Of a DNA stretch of 64,000 nt, positions 24,005 through 33,872 are shown piece by piece. This DNA is from Bettongia penicillata ogilbyi (lineage: Eukaryota > Chordata > Mammalia > Diprotodontia > Potoroidae): assembly GCA_023548195.1 (NCBI GenBank), contig JAJHZJ010000252.1, forward strand, positions 3,790,341 through 3,854,340, read 5' to 3'. A model generated the notes under the pieces. That model saw only the letters and a program-made list of their open reading frames with translations, was not told the origin of the DNA and searched no databases. Within the stretch, counting starts at the first letter, position 1, and every line of letters begins with the position of its first letter. The position numbers and the translations under genes are program-made.

Positions 24005-24557
24005 GTTTTCTCTCTAAACTCAACCCTCTTCCTAACTTATATTTCTATTTATCCTTTCAGTCATTCATATTTACAAACTTAGAATCAAGCTCAACTGTTG
24101 ACTTTTCACTGAACTCTGCAACATCCCAATCTATATAGTTGCCAAATCTTGATTCAACTTCTCAATGTATCTTGCATCCATTCTTTTCTTTCCATTGACG
24201 CAGCAACCACTCTAGTCCAGGCCCTCATCACCTTTGACCTTGACTGTTGTGGTAGGTGCCTAGCTGCTCTCCTTGTTTCTACACTTCTTAACTGGGCTCT
24301 GGCCAATATTTCCATGCTGATTGTATTTAGTGCATAGGATTCACTGCATGCAACAATCCTTCTTCTTCCATGTCTATGCATAGTTCATCCCTCTTGCCTG
24401 GAATGCTATGCCTCCTCACTTTTTTGCCTTTGGGAAACTCTCTGTCCTCAAAGCTCTACTAAATGCCGCCTCCTTCAATAGAACTTTCCTAATCTGTTTC
24501 AATTGTTAGTATCCTTTTACCCAGAATGCCTTTGTGATTATTTTGTATGTATTATAT

Positions 24558-24797
24558 ATTTGTTATTACTGTTCAGTCACGTCCGACTGTTTATGACTCT
24601 TTTCTTGGCAGAGATATGGGAGTGTTTCGCCATTTCCTTCTCTAGCACATTTTATAGATGAGAAAGCTGAAGCAAAGGGCATTAAGTGACTTGCCCAGGG
24701 TCACACAGCCAGCAAGTATTTGAGGTTGAATTTGAACTCAGGTCTTCCTGACTCCAGGCTTTGTACTCTCTCTACTGTGCCATCTAGCTGCCTCATA
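24558..24797 (-). mobile_element. MAR1-like CORE-SINE inside the L2 3' end
   Basis: In reverse: GTTCAGTCACGTCCGACTG, CTTGGCAGAGATATGGGAG, CGCCATTTCCTTCTC, GTGACTTGCCCAGGGTCACA, GAACTCAGGTCTTCCTGACT and GTGCCATCTAGCTGCC. ATATTT on both sides is a possible short target duplication. Confidence 0.9.
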
Positions 24798-25014
24798 TTT
24801 ACTTATCAATAAGCTTATAGCTTCCCAATAGAGTATAAGCTCCTTGGGACCAAGGGCTGTCTTAATTTTAAATTTGTATCCCCAGTTATGCTTTGTGATT
24901 GATTAACTGATTGAAATTCAAACAACTCTGAAGTTTTACCTTATACTCATAAAATTGTCAAAGATGACAGAAAATAGAAATTCACAGTGCTAAAGGGGCT
25001 GAGGGAAGAGGGGT

Positions 25015-25420
25015 ATACTAATACGTTATTGGTGGAGTTGTCATTGATCAAACCATTCTAGAAAGCAATTTAGAATTATTCTACATATATCCCCTAATTC
25101 TGACTCCTTGACATATGATCTAGAAAGGTCAAAGACAAAAAAAAATAATTCCAAATATGCCAATATATTGTAGTAACAATTTTTATAGTATCAGAGAATT
25201 GAAAAAGAAATGGGATTGAAGAATAGATGAGCAAACTCTGGAATATGACTCCAACTGAAGATGATTCCCTGTAAAAAATGTCAGATATGAAGACATCAGA
25301 GTATGCAAAATAGGAAAGCAGTAGGCACAATGATCACAGATACAGAAAGGAGCAGAACAATAAAATGAAGCTAGATTCTATGCAATCATAATAAATAAGT
25401 TGGAGAAGAGGAGAGAACTC
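25015..25420 (+). mobile_element. L1 3' region fragment, diverged
   Basis: It follows the L1 post-ORF2 order: TTGGTGGAGTTGTCATTGATC, CCATTCTAGAAAGCAATTTAG, TCAGAGAATTGAAAAAGAAATGG and AGCAAACTCTGGAATATGA. It is much more decayed than the copies at 11920 and 33240. Confidence 0.65.
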
Positions 25421-25489
25421 GCTTGCCTTTCATTTGAGTGGTTGGGAACAATTGGTGTGAAATGTTGCCTACACTGTTAGGTATAGTCT

Positions 25490-25600
25490 TGTCTCATGTG
25501 GTCCTCAGGCCAACCTGTGAGATGCGTCCCTGTGAGATAGGATCCCTACAGATGAGAAAACTGATGAGCTGACTTGCCTACCATGGTCTTCTCTTCCCCC
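25490..25600 (-). mobile_element. MIR fragment
   Basis: CCTCAGGCCAACCTGTGAGAT, CCTACAGATGAGAAAACTGA and a TGACTTGCCTA remnant resemble a reversed MIR core. Confidence 0.45.
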
Positions 25601-25664
25601 CATACTGCCTAGATTCCTCTTACACATGGAGAGAGCATTTCAAACACTGATGTGCTATTTGTTG

Positions 25665-26215
25665 GTGCCTGTTGCTGAGTCATGGCTGCCTTCACAACCT
25701 TATGTGTTGTTCTCTTGACAGCAATACCAGAGAGGTTGCTATTTTTTTCTCCACTTCATTTTACAGATAAGAAAATTGAGGCAATGAGAGTTAAGGGACT
25801 TGTCCAGGATCACACAGTTAGTGTCTGAAGCTGTCTGTGTTCATCCTTTGTTGCTGAAGAAGACCATGCCATCAGAGAAATAATGACATGACTTGCACTT
25901 GACTTTGTTTTGAGTGAGGGAGGGCTGTGCAAGGTCACCAGCCTCACTTCTCCTCCAGAGCCATCTGAATACAGTGACCAGATGTTCATCAGGATGACTG
26001 GAGATGACCCAGGATGAGGCAATTGGGGTTAAGTGACCTGTCCAAGGTTACACAGCTAGTGAGTGTCAAGTGTCTGAGGTGAGATTTCAAGTCAGGTCCT
26101 CCTGACTCCTGCACTAGTGCTCTATCCACTCCACCACCTAGCTGTCCCTGTCTGAAGCTCGATTTGAACTCACAAAGAGGAATCTTTCTGACTGCTTCCT
26201 AGCTGCACAAAATGC
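25665..26215 (-). mobile_element. MAR1-like CORE-SINE split by a second SINE
   Basis: The left half is TGTTGCTGAGTCATGGCTGC, ACCAGAGAGGTTGC, TTTTACAGATAAGAAAATTG and AAGGGACTTGTCCAGGATCA. The right half resumes at 26149 with CTGAAGCTCGATTTGAACTC and a TGACTGCTTCCTAGCTGC head. The interruption is a complete WSINE-like element with an 11-bp target duplication. Confidence 0.85.
25833..26148 (-). mobile_element. WSINE-like SINE nested in a SINE, with 11-bp target-site duplication
   Basis: This is the reverse-strand counterpart of 7870-8180, sharing the same head, core, middle (CAGGATGACTGGAGATGACC, ATCTGAATACAGTGACCAGA) and RTE-like end (GTTCATCCTTTGTTGCTGAA). TGTCTGAAGCT occurs at 25822-25832 and 26149-26159, immediately outside it, which defines both ends to the base. 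Confidence 0.92.
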
Positions 26216-27536
26216 TATATAAATATCAGTTATTGTTAGCTCTTACGTTGTCCCTGTATCTGCTGGTTTTACTTACCTGTGTTTCTTCTTTATGAAGCAA
26301 GGCTCTCATAACAAGGAGTGTGTCATGTATGACTGACAAGAAGGCAAAATAGATATTTCTCTAATATTTCTCTCCCACTCACCCACCCACCCTTTTCAAA
26401 AAGAGGCTTTGATTTTTGTCAGGAAGCAAAGCAAGAGTTTGGAGATGAAGAAAACTCTGTTCTCCTCAGAGAGAGGGGATATCAGAATGGAATTATATGT
26501 GTCTGTTCTCTTAAATATTGTTAGTCCAGGAGATGTAATTTTTAGGTTCAAGCTAAGCTCCTAATAACTATTCATTAATGGAGAGAAAGGTCCCCAAGCT
26601 TTATATCCAAGGATTGGCTTCCTTCCCATTAAATACCCATTCCACAATAAACACACATAGTAAATAGTAAATCCCTCCCATCTACCAAGTCCTGTGATTC
26701 CTAGGAAAGCATTGTTAATCAGAACTTACTAGTGAAAAATCCTCTTGGAAAAATGGGATGGATTTTCTCAGCTTCTTAGATAAGAATAGTTTTTGTATAG
26801 GCTCAAAGATCAGTTAATTATTTTCTTGATAATCTTTGAGCCCTCTCTTGATCTTATATTTTTCTGCCTGGGTCCCTTATGGTCCCCTGAAAACTCCAGG
26901 TCTAGTGAACCGGCAGCCCTCAAATTTGCTATACCTTCTTGGTGGTATCCTTCTTGACGATGATGTTAGAATGAAAGAATATGTATATTTATGTAAAATC
27001 TTTTTTCTATTATAAAGAAAAAATTTTTCAAGCCTAATCAACACATTCACTCTATTTCTAGGTCACAGAAAGAGAAGTGTTTTGCATCCTTGAACATATT
27101 AAAATAATGTCTATTATCCAAGAGAGCTTACAACAGCTCTGTGGTGTTAGCTTGGCAAGGTCCCCGAGGAAAAAGAACTCATTCTGGGCTTCCCCCATCC
27201 CCAGCCTCCCTCCCCCTCTTCAAGCCCCACTCAAAAGAAAAAGCAGATTTGGATCTCAGCAAATACAACCACAATGGCCCTGTAACTGGATGCTGCCTGG
27301 TGTACTTTGTCCCCCTGAACCACCACACACGTGAGTATACAGAGGGAGCCATCTGGCAAAGTGGCCCACACTCAGTTTAGATCAGATTCGCTATTCCATC
27401 ACTCTGAATGCATTATCTGACTCAACAAGCAAAATCCCTGAATCAGTAGAAAACTGTCTGCAAAGACCATTGCTTTCCCCTCCTCCCTGTCTGTCTTCTT
27501 CCTCTCTCTCCTCCTTTCCCAAGTCCCTTCAGCCTT
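26216..27536. other. Unassigned stretch with one weak exon-like segment
   Basis: No repeat was recognised. Around 27060-27331 an acceptor-like CTATTTCTAG, an open frame and a donor-like CACGTGAGTAT occur together. The encoded peptide is unfamiliar, so I do not annotate an exon. Confidence 0.35.
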
Positions 27537-27768
27537 TAAGGCTACAGTTCCCAAACTTTTGGGTCTCAGCACCCCTTTACACTTTAAAAATTATTGCAGA
27601 TAACCCCAAAGAGCTTTTGTTTGTGTGGGTTATGGGTTATGGCTTGAAATTTACCATATTAGAAATTAAAATGTCTATTATTATGAAAATAGTTTCGACC
27701 TCTTAAAAGGGCAAGTAGATACCCAGGGGTCCCCAGACTTCACTTTGAGCTGCTTTAAGGTATAATAG
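27537..27768. mobile_element. Old hAT-type DNA transposon fragment (MER-like)
   Basis: It starts with CAGTTCCCAAACTTTTGGGTC and CAGCACCCCTTTACACTTT, continues with CCCAAAGAGCTTTTGTTT, and ends with GGGGTCCCCAGACTTCACTTTGAG. The end is roughly the inverted complement of the start, as in hAT/Charlie MER elements. It is non-coding. Confidence 0.5.
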
Positions 27769-27892
27769 CAACCAGACTTTTGTTTGTTTGGTTTTTGGTA
27801 AAGCAGAACTTTCAGAAGGTTGTAGTAGAGAGCCCTAGACAGCCCAGATATGACAACTTGCCAAAATGCTCTGGCCTAAGGAGAGTTCCTTA

Positions 27893-28118
27893 GGCAGCTA
27901 AGTGTCACAGTGGATAGAGTGCTGGGTCTGGAGTCAGGAAGACCTGAGTTCAAATGTGGCCTCTGACGCTTTCTAGTTATGTGACCCTAGATAAGTCATT
28001 TAACCCTGTTTGCCTCAGGTTTGTCATCTATAAAATGAGCTGGAGAAGGGACTAGTCAACCACTCTAGTATCTTTGCCAAGAAAAGAGTAGTGAACAGTC
28101 AGACATGGCTAAAAAAAA
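27893..28118 (+). mobile_element. MAR1-like CORE-SINE
   Basis: AGGCAGCTAAGTGTCACAGTG, GAGTCAGGAAGACCTGAGTTC, GACCCTAGATAAGTCATTTAAC, AAAATGAGCTGGAGAAGG, ATCTTTGCCAAGAAAAGAG and a terminal A-run are all present in order. Confidence 0.9.
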
Positions 28119-28264
28119 AAACCCTTAAACTAAAAAAAGTCAATTTGTGTTGGTGTAGTTTGGAAAGGTTTCAGGGAGGACATGGGTAGATAACAGCCTC
28201 TAGGAGTGTATTATGTGCCACAGGGAATTTGGATCTTAGTTTTCTCTCCTCTGGAAAATGTCTA

Positions 28265-28335
28265 TTCAATACATATTTATTTATCTATTATGTGTGTACA
28301 AGGCCCAAAGAATACAAAGACATGCTCCAAAAATG
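28265..28335 (-). mobile_element. L2 3' end fragment
   Basis: Short reverse match to the L2 terminus: TACATATTTATTTATCTATTATGTG and AATACAAAGACATGCTCC. Confidence 0.45.
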
Positions 28336-29458
28336 AAATATTTAACATAAAGGCACCAAAACTTTCCAGTATGGGTAAAATGGAAAGGAACTGAAGATGG
28401 GCACTGGTAGGGAACTTACGAAGCTGGAGAAATGGCATAGGAAATAACCTGGGGAGTCAGAAACTTGTCAGTAGAGGGTTTCATAGTAGCAGTCTTTCCT
28501 GAATAAGTCAGATCCTATTGGATTATATGCCGGGCTTTGGAATTTGGGGAGGATCTCCAGAGGGCAGGAAAGACAGACAGGAGGAAAATCAAACAGGGGT
28601 AATAGCATTAGCACATTAGAAGTGTCAGACAGTGAGGAAGACTGCCCATCTAGGGGGAAGTCCTGACCCACACAGCCCCAGCCAAGTCTGGAGGGAGAAG
28701 GTTGCTCTGCTCAGAACTTTGGAGAAGGCAAGCTTGAATAGGGTTAGGAGTGGGAGGAGATGATCTTTCCTGTCCCTCCTAGCTCTCCTAACCTAAATGG
28801 GCACACCCTAATAGAAGAAGTACCATTTCTCAGAAGGAACTGAGAGAAGAGGCAGAAACACATGTTGCTGCATCTAAGTGAAGGCTTCTTTTCCAGATTC
28901 CATGTAGAAGCAACTGAAATGAGGGAAGAAGGGATAGAAACTCTGAAGTCATTTAGGAGCATCAGGAACTTAGGCACAGTGGCCAATGCAAGTGGTTTTG
29001 AGGGTTCAGAGATGGTGTGCAAGCACATCAGTGTACAATGATTGCAATGAGAATATTTCAGGTCTAATTCACTGTTCAAGACAGTCCTTGCAGCGATTTT
29101 GTGCTTCTGCTGTGGATTTACGGGTGAAAGTGAAACAGCTGAGGGCTTGCCATTCTCTGTAAGGATGTTGGTATATACAAGGGATTAGGGCTTTCCTTGC
29201 TAGTGTCCCCACACACAGAGTTGCGCCAGTATAGGTCAATGATGATAAAAGGATTTTGTTTAGTAAAACTCATCTGGATTGTTGAACGTGAAGCATGCCT
29301 CTAAGTTTTTGTTTTGGAAGGCCAGGATCCCTGGTAACTTGTGGGCAATCTGAAAAAGGAACAGTCACCACAAACTACTTGTAAATGGCATGAATGGTGC
29401 TCAATTTCATAGTGCCATGTCAACTTAGCCACAGGCACTCTAGATACTCTGAAAGGGA
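28336..29458. other. Unassigned stretch
   Basis: No gene or family was recognised. It is not obviously repetitive. Confidence 0.4.
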
Positions 29459-29504
29459 CACACAGACACATAAACACAGACACACACAGACACACACACA
29501 CACA

Positions 29505-29548
<44 letters not shown>

Positions 29549-29844
29549 GCTCACTCTCTGGGCTGCCTTCCACAGAGACTGGATGTTAGTGAAGTTCACA
29601 CACACACACACACACACACACACGCGCACACACACATGCACACACACACGCACACACACAGACACACAGACACACACACACACACACACCCCCTGCTCTC
29701 TCTCTGGGCTGCCTTCCACAGAGACTGGATGTTAGTGAAGTTCACACACACACACACGCACACGCACACACACACACGCACACACACACACACCCCGTGC
29801 TCACTCTCTGGGCTGCCTTCCACAGAGATTGGATGTTAGTGAAG

Positions 29845-29886
<42 letters not shown>

Positions 29887-29924
29887 CACGCGCACACACA
29901 CACACACACACACGCACACACACA
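29459..29924 (+). repeat. Compound (CA)n minisatellite with a 52-bp spacer in three copies
   Basis: Long CA runs, with scattered CG, GA and AT steps, alternate with a nearly identical non-CA spacer at 29545-29596, 29691-29742 and 29794-29846 (core GGGCTGCCTTCCACAGAGAC and GGATGTTAGTGAAGTT). The higher-order period is therefore a spacer plus a CA block, about 146 and 103 bp. The spacers differ by only a few bases. Long Thr-His and Val-Cys frames here are by-products of the dinucleotide. Confidence 0.95.
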
Positions 29925-30354
29925 TTCCCCAGGCACCTGGAGACCCAAGGCCACCACCTTTCCATAACTAACCCCCTTTTTCCTCCTCCCTCCCCCTGAA
30001 TTTTGCATTGTTCCACCAGAAGCCTGGAGGCCCTAATTTCTCCGGCTGGTGGTCATGATTACATCATCTCCTGGCTTTAAAAGTCCTGACGGGAGGCAGT
30101 GTTGATAAGACAGAAACACCATTGTTCACTTCTGGTTCAGACTGTTCCCTTTCTGCCTTTGTGGCTCAGCTGTGTCTCCTCCCCCTCCCCCTATGGCGAT
30201 AACACTGTGTTTCTATGGTTCTATAAATGTGATTTAAAGTAAACTGAGATCCCAGCTGCAGCTCTGTGGGCCATTGAACACAGAGTGGCTACATGTATCA
30301 CAAGATAAATAGTGAGAAAAAAATAGAGGCATCTGCTGCAGGTCTGAGGATTTA
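29925..30354. other. Unassigned, relatively GC-rich, non-repetitive stretch
   Basis: It has higher GC than its surroundings, with E-box-like CAGCTG sites, a TTTAAAA motif near 30078 and CTATAAATG near 30221. No repeat was recognised. A regulatory role is possible but unsupported. Confidence 0.3.
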
Positions 30355-30570
30355 AAAAATAAATGAACTAGGATTCGAAGGACCTGAGTTCAAATCCTGA
30401 TTCTGTAGTTTATTAGCAGAGGAACTTTGGGAAATCACTTTGCCTCCTCTAGGTCTCAGATTCCTCCTCTGTAGAATGAGCTGGAGAAGGAAATGGCAAA
30501 CCACTCCAGTCACTTTTCCAAGAACACCCCAAATAGGGTCACAACTGAAAAGACTAAAGCAGGGAGATGT
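30355..30570 (+). mobile_element. MAR1-like CORE-SINE, 5' truncated
   Basis: GAAGGACCTGAGTTCAAATCC, CTTTGGGAAATCACTTTGCC, AATGAGCTGGAGAAGGAAATG, GCAAACCACTCCAGTCAC and CCAAATAGGGTCACAACTG are in order, but the tRNA head is missing. Confidence 0.85.
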
Positions 30571-30589
30571 CAGTAGGATAGAGCATGTC

Positions 30590-30800
30590 CCTTGTTTACA
30601 GAGTGCTTTCCATGCTTTACTGGTTTTGAGCCCCACAACTGCCCTGGGAGGTAGTCACTGAATTAATGAGGTATTATTCTCATTTATACACAAAGAAATG
30701 GAGGCACAGAGAAGCTGAAACTTGTCCAGGCTCACATAACTAGAAAGGGTCAAAAGTAGGATTTGAATCTGGTTCTTTGGTCTCTAAGTTCAGTCATGTC
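30590..30800 (-). mobile_element. MIR SINE
   Basis: ACAGAGTGCTTTCCATGCTTT, AGAAATGGAGGCACAGAGAAG, CTTGTCCAGGCTCACATAAC and AGGATTTGAATCTGG give MIR in reverse. Confidence 0.8.
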
Positions 30801-31089
30801 TCCATTTTGCCCCTTTTCCCATCCTGACCACATCACAGTATTAATCTGTTCCATCTATTTTGACCTCCCATGAATGTGTGTAACGTACGTATAAATATGT
30901 TTATATAGCATATACATATGTATATTTTGCAGATATAAAATGCACGCACTGCACACAGAAATTTGAGTGTGTATTATTAATGTGTATACATGTGTGTGTA
31001 TATTCAGTTACTTCCTTTCCAGTCTTATTTTGATGCTTCCCTCTATCATGAAGGTAACCCCATATTTCTTAACATAGCAAAAGCTCTGG

Positions 31090-31323
31090 TTGGTTTTTGT
31101 TCAGTCATTTCAGTTGGGCCAGACTCTTTATGACCCCATTTGGGGTTTTCTTGCCAGAGATACTAGAGTGCTTTGCCATTTCCTTTTCCAACTCATTTTA
31201 CAGATGAGGAAACTGAAACAGAGTTAAGTGACTTACCCAAGGTTGCACAGCTAGTAAGTGTCTGAGTTCAAATTTGAACTCAGATTCTCCTGACTCCAGA
31301 CCTGGTGCTCTCTCTACTGCACC
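31090..31323 (-). mobile_element. MAR1-like CORE-SINE with 8-bp target-site duplication
   Basis: The family order in reverse runs from GTTCAGTCATTTCAGTTGGG through CAGATGAGGAAACTGAAAC to CCTGACTCCAGACCTGGTGC. AGCTCTGG flanks it at 31082-31089 and 31324-31331. Confidence 0.9.
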
Positions 31324-31354
31324 AGCTCTGGCAAGACCTAATAATAGATACAGA

Positions 31355-31600
31355 ATGATATAGAAGGAAAAACTATGGATTTTAGAGTCAGAAGACCATG
31401 GTTTGTGTCTCAGTTCCAGTACTTACTAGCTATGTGTCTTTGAATCAGTCACTTAAGCCCAGAGCCTTAGTTTCCACACCTACAAAATTACAATAGCAGT
31501 CCCTGAATCAACAACACAATAAATATATATTAAATGCTTGCTAAATGCTAAGCACTTTGATGTTGAGGATGATACAGAGCTTATGGATAGAACTGTGCAC
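31355..31600 (+). mobile_element. MIR/THER-type SINE
   Basis: TTAGAGTCAGAAGACCATGG, CAGTACTTACTAGCTATGTG, ATCAGTCACTTAAGCC, CTTAGTTTCCACACC and a TTAAATGCTTGC tail. Confidence 0.7.
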
Positions 31601-32669
31601 TCAGGCATTATTCTGTGTCCTCAATGAAACCCACAATCAAGTCTTTGTTCTAGCATTGTGATTGTCTCCTTATAAGAGATGTAAACATCCTCACTGATGT
31701 AGGACTGATGGTCATACACCAGTGCATTTACTGTGGACGTAGCCTTTAAAAGAGAAAGTAGAGATTGAGGGATCCAGAGCTGAAAGACAGGAAGAGAAGA
31801 GAAGGAAAGTTTAGGTACCTAGACTTAGTTCCCTGGAGGTAAAGTCTTGATTTGTGACCCTCTCTCTTCTGCTCTCACTTCCCTCTCATCTCCTTGCAGG
31901 GAACCATGAGATCTCAGGAGGGATGGAATCCCATGGGCCCAGAACAGGAGAAAACCATGTGGTCCCCAGGGAAGAGGTGCTCACTGGAGGAAACAGGCAA
32001 CTCTATCAATTCTCTATCAACTCTCTGTAAAGTTTTCTTTGTTCAGAAGTATGGGGTAGGGGTAGAGGGCAGGGTTCAGAATATTAATATAAATTAGGAG
32101 TGTCAATATAGGCCCCTGGAAAGATGGAGATTATTTAACAGCTTGGTTTGGTTTAAGTCTTTTGAGTTTTTCTTTTCTACTAGGAAAAAAGAAAAGCCCA
32201 ACAACCTGCCCTATATTTAATGTATTGTTGACCTGAGGGCTTGCATAGGAAACAAAGCTCTTTACCTTTTCTATTAGAAACCTAAAATTGAGCTATGTTC
32301 TGATAATCCTAGGAAGAACCCTGGGGTAGGGACAAAACAATCAGAAGAGAGATTTGTGAGATGTCCCAAGACTGAGCTGACTTCATGTAAACCCAAAGTT
32401 GTAATTCTATGCCATAGTTAGACTTAAATAAAATGCAATCTTTATCCATAACAACAGCAACATTTAACAAAAAATAAGCACTAAAGACTGACACTAGGTG
32501 CAGACCACTGCAGTTTTTGAATGTCGCCAAGAGTTACATAAGTAAAGCAAAGTTTACCTCTGGATGGATCTTATGGAAAAACTTCAACTAATGGTAGAAT
32601 CAAAACACCCCCGAAGGGTAACATATTGATGAACTCAGCCATCCATATGTCTGCAAAGAGGTGAATGAA
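31601..32669. other. Unassigned stretch
   Basis: No repeat family or gene supported. A good acceptor-like polypyrimidine tract and CAG lie at 31875-31900, without a convincing exon after them. Confidence 0.4.
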
Positions 32670-32800
32670 TCAATGAAAAGACATTTATGAAGTATTCACC
32701 ATATGCCAGGCTCTGTGATAAAAGCTGGGGATGCAAACACAAGCAGGTGACTGGTGATTCCTGCCCTCAAGAAACTTACATTCTTATGGGAGAAGTTAAA
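32670..32800 (-). mobile_element. L2 3' end fragment
   Basis: Reverse L2 terminus: GACATTTATGAAGTATTCACC, ATATGCCAGGCTCTGTGATA, GGGGATGCAAACAC, CTGCCCTCAAGAAACTTACA. Confidence 0.7.
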
Positions 32801-33164
32801 GCATAAAGGGAGCTAGAAAGAGACTTGGTACTTATGGTGGCCTGGTCTGGACATAGTCAGAAAGAAACATGGTTTCATGATTCCGGGCAAGATAAGATGA
32901 AAGCTCTCTATAGAGCCCAGAATCCCCGAGAGAGCATACAGGAGGGTCTGGTAAGAGAGACTTGAGGAAGATGGAGGATGCGAACTGAGTTATTTCAATT
33001 AGCTTTCAGAAATGGAGAGTTTTATGGTAGTACTGCAAAGCCAGGTCCATGCCACCAGAAATTGCAAGAAGGTTTTCTTTAAGGAGCTTAATGAGCCAGA
33101 TGAAGTGTGCATTGTCTCTGTCTACTGCTGTGGATTTACAGAAGACAAATAGCTCCCAATACTC

Positions 33165-33228
33165 TTCCCCAGTGCCTGGCATATTACAATGGCAGACATT
33201 TAATAAACACTTACTGAAATACACTACC
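33165..33228 (+). mobile_element. L2/MIR 3' tail fragment
   Basis: CCAGTGCCTGGCATATTACAATGG and CATTTAATAAACACTTACTGAA are a sense L2-type terminus. Confidence 0.5.
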
Positions 33229-33239
33229 AGGTCTATATG

Positions 33240-33872
33240 ACAAAGATATCCAAAAAGGGGGGAGGGGGAATGGCCTATTTATACAAAATTTATAGCAACT
33301 CTTTTTGTGGTGACTAAGAATTGGAAATTGAAGTGATGGTCATGAATTGGAGAATGGCTAAATAAACTATGGTATATGATTGTAATGGAATATTATTGTG
33401 CTATAAGAAATGACAAGCAGGATGACTTCAGAAAAACCTGAAAAGACTTATAAACTGATGCAAAATGAAGTGAACGGGACCAAGAGAACATTGCACATAG
33501 TAACTGAAATATTGTACGATGAATTGTGAATAACTTAGCTCTTCTCAGCAATCCAATGATCCAAGCCAATCCCTAAGGTTTAATGATGAAGCATACTATC
33601 TGACTCCAAAGAAAGAATTCATATCATTTGAATATAGACCAAAGCATACTATTTTTCACTTCTATTCTTTTTCTTTTATTCAAGGATTCTTGCACAAAAT
33701 GACTAATATGGAAATGTTTTTACATGATTGTACATGTATAACCTATATCTGCTTACTGTCTTGGGATGGAGGAGAGAAAACAGGGAGGGATAGAATTTGA
33801 AACTCAAAATTTAAAAATAAATAATATTAAAAACTTGTTTTACCATGTAATTGGGGGAAAGAAAACATTAAA
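33240..33872 (+). mobile_element. 5'-truncated L1 3' end
   Basis: A well-preserved marsupial L1 3' end: CTCTTTTTGTGGTGACTAAG, GAATGGCTAAATAAACTATGG, TATTATTGTGCTATAAGAAATG, CTGATGCAAAATGAAGTGAA, TTAGCTCTTCTCAGCAA, GAAGCATACTATCTGAC and ACATGTATAACCTATATCTG. It ends near an A-rich tail at 33870. Confidence 0.88.

Larger units (their letters stand above)
22925..24930 (+). mobile_element. L2 LINE (RT motif to 3' end), host of two insertions
   Basis: Near 22990-23110 the frame reads PQDSVLDCL and then IFNYHLYADDSRMC, that is QGSVLG and the catalytic YADD of L2 reverse transcriptase. The sequence stops at about 23214 (GACAAAACTTATCTTTT) and continues at about 24005 (TCTCTAAACTCAACCC, CTCATCACCTTTGACC, CTGGAATGCTATGCC). 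The 3' end lies at 24822-24925 (AGTATAAGCTCCTTGGG, GATTGATTAACTGATTGA). An inverted L2 copy and a SINE interrupt it. Confidence 0.8.

Noticed and set aside
29301..30008. Long Val-Cys and Thr-His frames on both strands
   Set aside because: Translation of the CA/TG dinucleotide repeat, not a gene.
31875..32097. Strong acceptor-like tract (CTCATCTCCTTGCAG) followed by an open frame
   Set aside because: No clear donor or recognisable peptide follows; such tracts are common in T-rich intergenic DNA.
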